Source: Siphlonurus alternatus (lineage: Eukaryota; Arthropoda; Insecta; Ephemeroptera; Siphlonuridae). From it: 64,000 bases of DNA. The first letter of the stretch is position 1, and the number at the start of each line of letters is the position of its first letter. This document shows, in pieces, positions 48,901-60,859 of the stretch. The notes under the pieces were generated by a model. The model ran no database searches and was not told the DNA's origin. It saw only the letters and a list, made by a program, of their open reading frames with translations. The translations under genes were made by a program, and so were the position numbers. The DNA is taken from assembly GCA_949825025.1 (NCBI GenBank), contig OX463780.1, positions 19,751,480-19,815,479 of the forward strand, in the 5' to 3' direction.

Positions 48901-51135
48901 ATAATCAGTAAATGGGGGAGGGATGGAGAAGACAGCAGAGACGGAGCACTTTTCATCAGTATTTCGTTCTGTTCTGTTATACTGGAACAAAATCAGAGAG
49001 GCTCTATAACCCACTCACAAATTTCCTTTTATGCCAAGGATGATCGAGTATAACGAGGATGACGTATACCGAGTATCAAGAGGATGAAATAGAGAGTATC
49101 ACGAGGATAGGGCATCCCTCTGCCTAGCTATTATTATCCTCGTGCAAATCCTTACCTGCCTACTTAAGATTTATCAAGCTTATTTATTATTTAGAAATTA
49201 CAATGTATCGTAATTAAAATAAGGGAGAGAATTTTGTTATTATATAATATATAATATTAATTGACATTAATCTGTAACCTTTTAAACCGGGAAAATATTG
49301 AGTAATTTTAGTATTTTCAATAAACGAAAGAATCATAAAACCGAAATATCCCTCAGCTTTTATACTTTTGAACTTCATTCTTCACAACATAACTTTTTAA
49401 ACGAATCAAATTATTCTTTGCAATTAATTAATTAATAAATCGTGGAAATAAAAACGGTTGTGTAGCCAATATAAGTGTTTTAAAAATAGAATTATAAATA
49501 TATATTTATTGTACACAGATAATAATTATTGGTTGCGATTCACGAAAGAGTTACCCAGAAAGTTATCTAGCTTATCAATTTTTTAGCCTCTTTAATTGCT
49601 TTTCTTTGAGTTGTTTATCCAATGTTCCATAATCGATGCAGGAAAATCCATATGTTTATCGTTATCATTTAAAGTTGAACGTACGTTCTTTAATCAATCA
49701 TGTATAATAACCACGGTGACACGGTGACACCCGAGAGCTAAATCAATTCTCAGTTATCAGGCTGTACGATTGGAAATGAAGTGATAATTAAGTCTCTGTA
49801 ATCAAAACAAGCCATTCGGGAGACAATTAAGCATGGAGCACTAATTATTGCTTGTTATGATTGTTAAGAATTAATTATGAACAAAAGAACTCGCGTGCTT
49901 TTCCAATATTTTGTAAAATAAATTGTTTCATAAGAAAAAAATCTTATATTATCTCATTGTATTTATGAAGTAAAAAATGAATAATTGTTCATCTGCATGC
50001 ACTATTGGTTTGGTATAGTTAATATTTGTTTTAATATACATCAATTTTGAATAAAAAAAACTATTCTTATCAGTTAATAACTACCAAAAACAATTTTACA
50101 TGCTTTAATATATAAAGCTCCTTAAATAGCTATAGGATACTGATAACATTGTGTTTTATTTGAATGTAGGATTTATACAATTTATTTTAAAAGAAAACGT
50201 ATAAAATAAATATATTTAATTGTTATCTCCAGCTATCTCAAAGCATGTGTTACCTCGAATCTTCAAACCAACTTACTGGATGTTTGTTCGTAGAAGATTC
50301 AATACTGCCAGAGGGCAGCTTTATTACAAAATTTTTAAATTTGTTTGTATTTTTGACGTACTGTAGTTTTGATGAAATTCTAAATCTTTTCATCAAATAA
50401 TCTGATGTAGCTCACAAGAACTTACAAAGAGAGGACCCTTGATTACAAAATCAATATTAAACTGTTAGTATAGTAAAAGTAGTTTGGTTAATACTTGGTA
50501 GCTAAAAACATCTAAAAGTTTGTTACAAGTTAGATAACGACCATTTGACCTTTATATTTTACAAAGTCGGTGTTTCTTTCTCATTCCCAAATTCCAGATA
50601 TAATTTATACCATTGTGTTATATAAAAAAATGATCTCATCTCTCATGAACTTTTTTTTTTTAATATTGATTTCAAAAGTTTTTTCACTGAATAAGGGGGA
50701 TTATACCAAACCTATATTATATTATATTGATTGTAATAAATCTAGCAACCCGTGCAGTCCTGATGACTTTGTTTGTGTCTTTCTCCCTCGTCCTTCCCGA
50801 GCTGATGCTGAACGCCGCGCGGAGTTATCTTGTGCAGTACTATAGCTGTTCGTGGATTTGAACCGCCTATAGATAAGCTTGAATGGAGTATCGACCTCAT
50901 TTTTTTTATTGCAGAAACGGATAGAGGGTGCAAAGTTATGCTATACCCTGATTTTTTTTGTAGTGATAATGTTAATGTGTTTGTGTCCCCAGAGCCCCCA
51001 GCAATCCCCGCCTGGTCCATCGTGTTGATCGTGGGAGGAGTCATCGTGCTGTTTGGGGCCGGGCTGTACTTGGTGATGAACCGCTTCGTGCTGGGCAGCA
51101 GTGACGAGTCGGAGCGAGAGTACCTTGGACCCTGA
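45956..51135 (+). CDS. Gene A: small type I membrane protein, three exons
   Basis: Exons 45956-46001, 48222-48305 and 50993-51135, all joined in phase 1, encode about 90 residues. Residues 1-28 form a signal peptide ([15 protein letters not shown], then [12 protein letters not shown]). A short basic ectodomain follows ([17 protein letters not shown]), then a helix ([20 protein letters not shown]) and an acidic tail ending [11 protein letters not shown]. No family was recognised. The gene lies 6 kb upstream of gene B, which shares exon number, intron phases and domain order; tandem duplication is likely. AATAAA follows at 51372-51377. Exon choice rests on splice sites, phase and the sensible domain plan. 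Confidence 0.6.
48358..48697. mobile_element. Near-palindromic MITE with TTAA ends, in gene A intron 2
   Basis: About 165-bp arms are close to perfect complements: left TTAAGGTAGAAATAACACGC, right ending GCGTATTATCTCTACTTAA, meeting at GGAAGTTCC/ATTTCTCC near 48520. Both ends carry TTAA (48358-48361 and 48694-48697), the target duplication of piggyBac-type transposons. No coding capacity. Confidence 0.8.
49444..49516 (+). repeat. Dispersed repeat, copy 1
   Basis: GGAAATAAAAACGGTTGTGT and AGCCAATATAAGT followed by AT-rich sequence are repeated, with small changes, at 52657-52734 in the same orientation. The two copies lie in gene A intron 2 and in the A-B intergenic region. Confidence 0.6.
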
Positions 51136-51371
51136 ACATTTTCATTCATCGTTTTACATTGATAAAGCCCTGCAGTATAACTTTGAATATAATTAAATAT
51201 ATAAAGATCATAAGCTAAAATGCCAGATAATTTGCCAAGAAGACTACCTTGCAAGTTTTAGTATAATAACTCTTATTAGAAAATTGGAATTGTCTGGTAT
51301 TGGAGCTGATGATCGTAATGAAATGTTAAATGTTTCAAAAAATATATAGATTCAGAGTAATTACTACTTTA

Positions 51372-51377
51372 AATAAA
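51372..51377 (+). terminator. Gene A poly(A) signal
   Basis: AATAAA lies about 240 bp after the stop at 51133-51135; no earlier canonical signal was seen. Confidence 0.45.
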
Positions 51378-51379
51378 GT

Positions 51380-52754
51380 ATACCTCTCACTTAAATGAAT
51401 TTTTTAAAAGTTAATTTATACATTTATTGTTTATACTGTCTTGTTTACAAGAAATCTATTTCTTATTTTCAAATAACAGGATTATCCGTTTCTTTATTAT
51501 TTCACCTGCACTGTACTGTACATAAAAATATTACGTAAAAAATAATTTTCTTATTAAGTATAATATTTAAATATTTCATTTCAAATATTTAAATATTTTA
51601 AATAATTAAATATTTTATTGCAAATACTATAAAAATATTTCAAAATTTTTTTTATTATTATTTAAACCAAGTATTTTCATCACGAATTATTATTCTCAAA
51701 TATTTAATGAAATGATTTAAATTATAAAGATTAATTTAGTTTTTTTTTTTTTTGCACTATTGTTATTGTTCATAAACATTTAACACGTACATCATAACTC
51801 CCATTAAAAAAAACATTACTCCCACTTGGTTTTAATACATTTCAAACTGAAAATGTAGTGTTATGTCATTTTTTCTAATTAAGATAATAATTGTGTGTTT
51901 TAGGTTCAATTTTTGTACTTTTGTGTGATGTTATTGAAATAAAAAAACAGAAAACTATTAAACTTAATTTAAAGTTTCCTTTTTTTTTTTTTTTTAATCT
52001 TCTTAATATTTTTACGATATAATATACCAAATTAAAACTGCAGTGTATATCCTGGTATCAAAAGAAAGGAAACATATAATTTACACTTTTAAGTAGACGC
52101 ATATAAGAAAAACACATTTTGTTCAGTGACTACTAATAATGCAATCAAGGTTGCATGCTAATATTGGAAAATCATTATCGTTTGATATTTAATATTTGAA
52201 TAATAATTTCCTTGATTCAAAATTGGTTAGATTGAGTATTTTGAGAAATTATGACGTGATCTACTTGCAAGCTTTGTGAAATATTGATTCAGATTACGTG
52301 TTGTATGCAGTTGTTACGTCACACTGCTTTGTCAGGAGATAAGCTTATCTTCAGTTGCACCATAAACAAGCATGCAGCTAGGCTGGTGTAATCTGGGGCC
52401 AAGCAAACAAACAATAAACTCTCGCCTACAGCATTATCAAGAGCGGGGATCTTCCATTAATAGCCTGGGAGGAGATCGTTCCAAATATATATATAACAAC
52501 AACCAATTCCCCTAAACAAGATAATCATTATAGTAAATCGATCCTCAATTCCAATCTCTCTCTCTCTCTCTCTCGCTTGGTCCACAATATATACAACGTC
52601 TCAATAGCAATTGAAAGCTACGTATTCTTACGCCGTCTCTTTAAAGCCTATATCTTGAAAATAAAAACGGTTGTGTAGCCAATATAAGTTATTTAAAAAA
52701 TATATAGTTATAAATATATAATTATTGTATACACATATAAATATTTTATATATT

Positions 52755-52821
<67 letters not shown>

Positions 52822-55800
52822 AAAAATTTATGTCCATCATTTACATATAATTTACAATCGAAATATTGTATTTTTTTTCGATCTTAATTGCATTAATGTA
52901 AAAAATATTATCATCAAAATTAGTTAATATTTCTCAAAATATACTGTTAAATATATATAAATATTTGTAACATCTTTCAATCGGAAAGTAATTAAAGGCA
53001 TAATTATAACTATACAGACAATAGAGTTATTATGGCTACCTGCAAATTCATGTTTTAAGAAATTTAAAATAATATTACTGACTTTAAACAACATTTCTTA
53101 ATAAAAGTTAACTATTGTAATTAATACTTCACAATATGTATTACATAATAATGTATTATTAATTATGCTCTTTCTGCTTAATAAACAATTCAATGCTTAA
53201 GACTTGAAGTATTACACTTTATTTTTGGCATAATCTGCGTACAGTACAAACACTTCAAACACAAAGTCAAAAGATTGAGCTGTTCACGTCGCTCGATCGC
53301 CTGGCGGCTGTGACCCGCTCTTCACGAACGCGCTACAGGTTGCATAACTTCACGGCGTTGTGAGGAATGCGAACCGCGTATAATGAGACGTTTTAACAGA
53401 GAACTAACAGCCCGAAGCTTCGACATGGTGTTAAATTTTCAATAGAATGAAATTCTTGTGAGTAAAATAAACTTCAATGTCAAATTCTACCACTATATAG
53501 TTCAACAAAAATTTAAATTATAATTACAAAAGCCGCAAGTCTTTATCATTATAAAGAACAAAGAAATATAAAAAGTTAGAATACAGGTTAAGTTCTTAAT
53601 TAGTATAAACTTATAGCTTGAAATATGAAAAGAGAGGCCAGAAATCTCGTATTTCTAGCTACTTGTGGGAACCTTTTACAGCTGTGCTGTAGAATATGAG
53701 TTTGAAATCTTCAACCAGGACATATCCAGGATACTCCATGCAACTGTAATAATTCTTCCAGTATATATTATATTTACTGATTTATTAAGTAACTCAGTAA
53801 CGAACCTTTATGAATATATAAGCGCATTTTGGAGCAATTAGTAGACACATGAATATTAATTGATATTATCCAGGATAGGGTTAGTTCTTGTTTTAAAGTA
53901 TTATAAATTTATATTTATTATATTACTGCAAAGTTCAAATAGCTCAAATTTGAGAAAATAGCTAATCCATTTCAATAAATATTTGATACAAGTAGAAAGC
54001 AGACAAAATATAAAAATTGCTACTACCTATACGCAATTAAGAGGATATATGAAGAATAAAAATGCCCATACACAGTTCCATAAATCCTGAAAATAGAAAA
54101 TATGTTTTCCAAAATTTTCAACAAATATAGTCCAGATTAAAATAAGACACCGGCTGAAGTTATTAACATCCACATCCTCATCCACACTGGACTACCAACA
54201 TACCAAAATAATTTGCACTAAAATTTAAGAAAGTGAAGAATATAGTGTTTTAAGCTTAAATATATCAACAAATCGGTATTGAAATTGATATACAGTTATA
54301 ATATAATTGCATATAATAATCAATATAATAAAATGCTGCATATAATAAATAAAAAAATAAAATTTAGAAGTATTTTATTTACTTCATGTCACTGATATGG
54401 CGCAAATCACAGTCCTGCGGTATTTGACTAACAGCAAGGTTACCGCTAAAATCCGTGCAGATCGCTTTACGTGAGCTGATACTGAGCCTGATAGTGTAAC
54501 TGATAAAAATGGCGGAACTTGGGTGAATATTAGATTAGACTTATCTGCAAATTAATGCTGTTATATACACACTCTCAGAATATCTGCAAATTTTTAGTTT
54601 GTGTACTGCAACGTAGTTGAAAATAGGAGATGATAAGGTAGCAGTATTTTTTTGGAAATATGCCAGGAAATTTAATGTTATAGCACGGAGAAGTATATTT
54701 AAATTATACATTTTGAAACATTGAGTTTGTTTTAACTAACGTTCTATATATTTTTTCAGGTAGCTAAAATATAATTAATAATAAATTAATGTTTAAATTT
54801 TTGTTCTTCAAAGTAATTAGGGGAGAACATAATTGATGGACATTTACTTTTTTTAAGTTCTTGCAGACAACTTCTGCTCAAGCTAAATCCACGGTGTATA
54901 TTCTATATTTAGCGCGTCTCTCAGCACGTTTTACGAGTGTGTAATGTACTATACATCACTGATGTATGTTGAATATATCCATCCGTGAATACCCACGTGA
55001 ACTCGTCAATGTCAGACAAGACTGAAGAATGTGAAATTACGGCGAGTAGAATAATATAACATTTTACGTTAAACTCCATCAACAAGAGGCATGTAACTAA
55101 TAATGTTCACACCCAATCAATCACTTTAAAGTAACTGCATGATAAAGTCGTGGATAACTACAGTATTTTTTTTATACGACCTGGAGTACTTGAATATCTA
55201 CAAAATGACAAACTTGTCAGTCATGGTTTTTAGCTGTTTTAAAATTTAGATTGTAAAACTTACGTAATTATGATGCAGTAAATTTATATTTGCCTCGTTA
55301 CGAATTTTTTTTTTAATCAGTTGTTATAATCTACCTACTTTTAGAATTGTAGTGGTTGTAGATATAAATATTTCTCAATAATCTCAAATAATTTTGTTAT
55401 CTGATTTATGTTTTTTACTTATTTGGACAAATTTCTAAGGCAACCGTCTGCTTTCATAAAAATTAAAGAGTTTAGACGTAATAAAATGTTAAATTGATTT
55501 TGAAAATTTTGAAAATGCTGCAATGATTATAGCTTCAAGACAAAGTATCTTAATTACATTTATATAAGGTAACCGTAGGCTATTCATTAAATTTACGTTA
55601 TTTTTTTTATTGTTTATTTATTTACATCCGACTATCGAGAGTATTTGACGTTTCGAAGCAAGTGTTTGACAAATCAATAAACTGAATAAATATTTATTAT
55701 AGTATAATATATAATTATATTTACATAGAATTCGTTCGTATAGTGTATTAGTGGCCACAGAAAGTTTATGATTTATTAGATTTTTTTAATGCGATGCAAT

Positions 55801-56880
55801 AATTGCAGTATTTTGTTATAATACTCAATATTTTTTTCCATTTAAGAGAAAGCAAAAATATTATAGCGCATATTATTTTTACTATCACTGAAGGAAAAAA
55901 CAACTTAAATGACATAGGGTTTCAAATGTTTTTATACGTAAACGTTTACAGAAATGTCGATATTTTTTCCCTTTATTCTTCATAAAAATAGAAATCATAT
56001 CAATATGTTATATTATATTCTATACTATCAATATTAAAGCTACATATGTTTGCTCTCTTGAATTGTAACTTTCTCTCGATCTACCCTGACTAAAGTTCAT
56101 CGCTCCGTTCTCCATTTTTATCTTTACTAAAGAGCACCCTCGGGTTGATCTCCCAATCTGCCATGCAATGTAGATATAAACTTTTTAATTTTATATCCAC
56201 TTTGAATTATAAACCAATTGCATATTAATCTCTTCTTCTCAGGATGTATACAATACTCTTCTTCTCTTAAAAAAAAAAAAAAAGTGACGCGAGATTCGAA
56301 TATTGCATTTTGATGCATATATGCATGTGAACTTTTATGAAGGTCATCAATGTTGACGCCGCTATTTTTTGTGACCGCAACGCTTGCACGATATTAGATA
56401 CTATTATAACGGTAACAACTCATCGTGATTTTAGCACACTTGCTGTGAAATTTGCGTTTTCAGGAGAATTAATTCACCTTGTTGCGACGGTGCATCAAGA
56501 TATCGCGATGACAATATCGCGGTGTCATCAAAGATGGTTAACTAAAGAATTTCACAGTAACTGCACAATATTCAAGTCACGTCAATCTAAAAAAATATGC
56601 CCATGTAAATCTACCTTTTAGCATTACCTTTTCCTCAACTGAAGCCGATCGTGGCAAAGGAGGGGCCTGTGAATTTCCCCTTAACTGCTGAGCTATTGCG
56701 TGGTTGCCAAATATTTTCAATGTCAGAGTAGCAAATTTTTTTGGTTACATTTGCTATATAGTAATTACTTCCACGAATTACGTACACAGCAATAGTATGT
56801 ATACAAATGTTAATCACTAATAATAAAAATATCATAAATTAATGTTAAGGCTGAACTACGCATACATTAATAAGTATTAA
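51380..56880. other. Intergenic region between genes A and B
   Basis: AT-rich, with an (AT)n microsatellite (52761-52819), a CT run (52557-52574), the second copy of the dispersed repeat (52657-52734), a GATA palindrome (52337-52350), and GC-elevated patches at 53278-53420 and 54400-54540 (the latter with AAAATGGCGGAAC, YY1-like). No exon with convincing coding character was found. Confidence 0.4.
52337..52350. promoter_or_regulatory. Palindromic double GATA site
   Basis: AGATAAGCTTATCT is a perfect 14-bp palindrome of two opposed GATA motifs, within a locally GC-elevated patch that also has TTACGTCA (52315-52322). Possible enhancer. Confidence 0.35.
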
Positions 56881-56887
56881 GAGTTAA

Positions 56888-57130
56888 TACTAGCTCTACT
56901 GCGGTTGCGTGGGTTGCGTGACAAGACAGCAGCGTTTGAATCCGCGTGCGGCACTTCCTTTAATCCTAATTTTACTGTTGTATGGTTGTACACAGCTGCA
57001 AGACACGTATACGTAGTCACTTTTCCGGTAAAGCCAGCCATCGTTGGGCACCAGCAGCTCTTCATCATGCAGTTTGGCAAGGCTGTAAAGACAATAATTA
57101 AGCCGCGAAGTTGAAGCGAAACGTAGTGCA
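56888..57130 (+). mobile_element. Possible tRNA-derived SINE next to the gene B start
   Basis: TAGCTCTACTGCGG resembles a tRNA A box, and GTTTGAATCC about 43 bp downstream resembles a B box, the spacing expected in a tRNA. The following unrelated GC-moderate body runs to about 57130, 50 bp before the gene B ATG. No poly(A) tail or target duplication was found; a promoter patch with chance similarity is the alternative. Confidence 0.3.
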
Positions 57131-57182
57131 AAATAGTTTCAAACTTTATATCAAGTGAAATAACTGAAGAAGACGAGTAAAA

Positions 57183-57930
57183 ATGCAAGTTGTGAGTTTG
57201 ATATGTAATGACTTAAAATTAGGAAGGTTCCCAATTGTTTATATTTATGTTTATTTAGGTAAGTACATTAATTTTTATACCTTTATGTTGATTTAGTGTT
57301 AAAAAAGTGCAAAGTTAATGAACTTTCATCTATATATAGCTATAACCATGGCATAAAAAATACAAATTAACAATTTATTATTAAAAAATTCTTGATGAAG
57401 AACATTTTTCTTATTATTTATCGTAATTAAAAGAGATATTGATGACAACATTATGATTTACTATGGCCAATTTCCAATTTACCAACCTTGATGGGCCCCT
57501 AGTTTTGGCGCCAGGGTGTCTAGACGCCCGCCTTGCGTGCAGGCAAACACACCCCTCGCGGCGTGACGCCACCACAGCTGAGATCGATCACAAGCTCTTT
57601 TAATAGAAAGTGACGTCACGATGTGTGTGAACTTGGCCATGTGATGAGACTTGACCTCAGAATAAAATATTATAAATATACAGTATGACTACCTATATAC
57701 ATGAATTATATATTACAAGATAAATTTTTTAAACTTTTAAAGAATTTGCTGTTTATTATATATCTCAGTGCAAACTCTATCATTGAAGGCTATAGACGCT
57801 ATATAGACAATATAATGACTAAAACGTTGGCCTACTGATTTGATTTGTTTATTAATTTCGTTATTGGATCCAATTAATACAGAAGTTCCAGTACTTCCAT
57901 TTGTTGGAAAGATTGCAAATTACTCTTAAT

Positions 57931-58025
<95 letters not shown>

Positions 58026-60859
58026 CAGTGCTGCTGTGCGCGTTGTACATTTTTTTGAAGAAAAATAACTTAAATTTAATTATTTTAATGTATTTCCATT
58101 GTCATTGTTGTCCTATAATTAGGTTCAAGCCTTTAATCCCAATAATAAATTACATAAAATATGTAATATCATTAAAATAGATACTTAAGAGATTTACATT
58201 TATGAGGATACAGATATTACAGATGGTAAAGAAAATCTATAATATAACTTATTAATAATAAGTATTTAAAGTGTGCTGAATTAATTAAAGTTTGTCCTCT
58301 GATTCGACCTTGCAGTGCTTTCGTCTCTCGTGCTCCATGGAGCTGAAGCCAAGGGAGGTGGAAGGGGAGGCGGAAGAGGAGGTGGGAGGTCCAAGAGCAG
58401 GGGATTCTATCATGGCTCGGGCTATCGTTCCGGCTATCGTAAGTTAATTTACTTCACCATTATTGCAAGACTTTTAAGTTTTTAATTCAGCATCCATTTA
58501 TTTTAAAAGAGAGTGACTCTGTATGAATGTTCAAAAGTCAGTAAATAATACGAATTAAATGCAGAAACGAGGTAACCAAACTCGAGAAATAATTGTTAAA
58601 TGATTTTAATTCATTTATCATAAATGATCAATATAATTAAAAAGCTCTCATGTATTCAAAAACAGAAAAATTATTTACTGAGAATTGAAATGTGAAAATA
58701 TATTATTTTTAACGTTTATAAAAAAAAAAAAAAAAAAAAAAAAAATATGCGTAAATATTTAAAGAATTTAAAATACTATATATGATTTTGCTTTATTTTT
58801 TTATATATTTTTTCCACTATAGATGTCAAGAAAAAAAAAAAGAATTCAAAATCTGCTAGCAGCTTTGTATAATATGTAATATTGTATACAAATCAAAGGA
58901 TTGGTCTAGCTGGAAATATTTTGGAGAGATTTGGGAGTCCGACCCCCACCCACAAATTTTTACTGTGTATAAATATCCATGCCTGATAGTCACTCTGGAC
59001 ACTCTGCATAGACAGCTGTTCATAATACTTTCCTAATTATATCAAGAGAGAGGAAGATGTAGATTTGTAATTTAGGGGCGGTAAAAATGTCATCACTTTT
59101 ATAATCAACACCACCACGTACGCCTTCGTACTCTCCATAGATTTGTTCTACTAAGCTGTCCCGAGGTGTTCATACTTAATTAACAATTGTCTTTCAGATG
59201 GCTCGGAATTGTCTTGGTTGGCGATCCTGATGATCGTGTTGCTGTCGTTATTCGCTGCCTTGTGGGTGATAGTTTGCTTGTGCTCAGCCTGGACGACCTT
59301 ACAACAAGAATTTTCAAATGAGCGGCAGGCCGCAGTCACAGAATTTCTCGCGAGCCAGCAAAGACTCCAAGAACCAGAACAACAAAATCTAAGCTACGTC
59401 TAAAGCTCAGAGGTGTCATGTAACATAATATAACATAAACTAATTAAAGTGTCTTACAGATGGCAGCGGCTCCTCGACCAGCGATATGCCGTGGTGGAAG
59501 ATCCTACTGATCTTCTTGCTGGTGATTTTTGTCGCCATCATGCTCGTGTGTATCTGCTCAGCTTGGTCATCAAGCTCCAACGACAAAGAAAACGAACCAC
59601 AGGCCCGCGCAGTCTCCGAGTTCCTCGAGAGTCAGCGAAAACTCCAAGAAGAACAACAACATCGACAACAAATTCTAAATTACGTCTAGGAAAGAAAGCC
59701 TCGTTCAAAAAGTCATGTGTCTCCATAGAATGTTATAATAATATAATATAAGTAACCTATAGGCATGTAGTGCTCATATTTCTACTGTCTTGAGGTGTTC
59801 TTGTGAAAAAAAATAACATAAATTAATTTTTAGAGTGTCTTGGAGTGTTTTGGAGATATATAGGACAACACTTTGTCGTTGTGGAAAATCACACTGATTC
59901 CTTTGCTGCTGATATTGTTGGTCTTCATGCTTATTGTGTGTATCTGCGCAGCCTGGGCAAGATACAACTACGAACAAAACGAGCGACTGGCCGCGGTCAC
60001 CGAGTTTCTCGAGAATCGTCGATTACTGCAAGAACAAGTACACCGTTTAAGCTATACGTCTAGAAATTTTAAGGGAAGCGTCATTCAAAAAGTCATGTGT
60101 CTCCATAGAATGTTATAATAATATAGATAACGTCCGCAAATAAGTAACCTAGCGCTCTTCCTGCTGTCCCGAGGTGGTCATGTAAACAAATAACATTAAC
60201 TAATTTTTACAGATACCGGTGGAGGTTCCAGTGGAAATTCCAGTGAATATTCCAGTGAGTTCTCGGACAGAACTTTGTCGTTGTGGAAGATCATGCTGAT
60301 CCCGTTGATGGTGTACTTCATGATCATCGTGATTGTGGTGATCTGCGTAATCTGGGCAAGATACAACTACGAACAAAACGAGCGACAGGCCGCAGTCACC
60401 GAGTTTCTCGAGAATCAACGAAGACTGCAACAACAAGTACACCGTTTAAACTACGTCTAGAAAGGAAAGCGTCGTTCAAAAAGTCGCGTGTCTCCATAGA
60501 ATATTATAAAATAATATAGATAACGTCCGCAAATAAGTAACCTAGCGCTCTTCCTGCTGTCCCGAGGTGGTCATGTAAACAAATAACATCAACTAATTTT
60601 TACAGACACCGGTGGAGGTTCCAGTGGAAATTCCAGTGAATATTCCAGTGAAGATTCCAGTGAGTTCTCGGCCAGAACTTTGTCGTTGTGGAAGATCACG
60701 CTGATCCCGTTGATGGTGTACTTTATGATCATCGTGATCGTGGTGATCTGCGTAATCTGGGCCAGATACAACAACCAACAAAACGAGCGACAGGCCGCAG
60801 TCACCGAGTTTCTCGAGAATCAGCGAAGACTGCAAGAACATCGTCTAAACTATGTCTAG
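57183..60859 (+). CDS. Gene B: small type I membrane protein with alternative terminal exons
   Basis: Exon 1 is 57183-57258 and exon 2 is 58316-58438; terminal exons are 59198-59403, 59460-59689, 60213-60460 or 60606-60859. Every junction is phase 1, as in gene A. Exons 1-2 encode a signal peptide (GRFPIVYIYVYL, then VLSSLVLHGAEA) and a Gly/Arg-rich mature start (KGGGRGGGRGGGRSKSRG) ending HGSGYRSGY. Each terminal exon adds a Ser-rich or short stalk, one membrane helix and a tail with a shared NERQAAVTEFLENQRRLQ-like segment, probably helical, ending in Tyr-Val. Predicted isoforms are about 134, 142, 148 and 150 residues. No family was recognised. The RGGG segment is reminiscent of vertebrate Shadoo, but only in composition. 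Use as mutually exclusive exons is inferred; tandem exon skipping or separate transcripts are alternatives. Confidence 0.6.
57480..57650 (+). promoter_or_regulatory. GC-rich patch with CRE in gene B intron 1
   Basis: A GC-rich block in an AT-rich intron, with TTGGCGCCAGG, GTGTCTAGACGCCC and a full CRE TGACGTCA at 57611-57618. Possible intronic enhancer or alternative promoter. Confidence 0.3.
57931..58026. repeat. (TA)n microsatellite
   Basis: About 95 bp of nearly pure TA dinucleotides in gene B intron 1. Similar shorter runs lie at 32563-32596, 34711-34756 and 52761-52819. Confidence 0.95.
59198..59403 (+). CDS. Gene B terminal exon, copy 1
   Basis: Acceptor TTGTCTTTCAG ends at 59197. The exon starts in phase 1 and encodes a short GSELS stalk, helix WLAILMIVLLSLFAALWVIV, then NERQAAVTEFLASQQRLQ and the C-terminus LSYV. 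It is the most diverged copy. The S-x-V ending fits a class I PDZ ligand pattern. Confidence 0.6.
59460..59689 (+). CDS. Gene B terminal exon, copy 2
   Basis: Acceptor GTGTCTTACAG ends at 59459. Phase 1; encodes GSGSSTSDMP, helix WWKILLIFLLVIFVAIMLVC, then a tail with NEPQARAVSEFLESQRKLQ and C-terminus ILNYV. No AATAAA lies between this copy and the next, so transcripts ending here would share the distal 3' end. Confidence 0.6.
59834..60118 (+). pseudogene. Gene B terminal exon, copy 3, decayed
   Basis: The membrane helix and tail (SLWKITLIPLLLILLVFMLI, then NERLAAVTEFLENRRLLQ) align with copies 4 and 5. The stalk is lost, the acceptor TTTTTACAG has become TTTTTAGAG, and an in-frame TAG precedes the helix. 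A 2-bp insertion near the end (AGCTATACGTCTAG against AACTACGTCTAG) also shifts the frame past the normal stop. No acceptor restores a usable phase 1 frame, so this copy appears nonfunctional. Confidence 0.65.
60213..60460 (+). CDS. Gene B terminal exon, copy 4
   Basis: Acceptor AATTTTTACAG ends at 60212; phase 1. The stalk is Ser/Gly-rich with short repeats (TGGGSSGNSSEYSSE), then SLWKIMLIPLMVYFMIIVIV, NERQAAVTEFLENQRRLQ and C-terminus LNYV. The flanking intronic sequence (GTCCCGAGGTGGTCATGTAA) is duplicated with the exon in copy 5, giving a unit of 393 bp. Confidence 0.65.
60606..60859 (+). CDS. Gene B terminal exon, copy 5
   Basis: Acceptor AATTTTTACAG ends at 60605; phase 1. Nearly identical to copy 4, with one extra stalk repeat (SSED inserted), helix SLWKITLIPLMVYFMIIVIV, a shorter tail and C-terminus LNYV. 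It is the only copy followed closely by AATAAA (60920-60925), so it carries the canonical 3' end. Confidence 0.65.
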
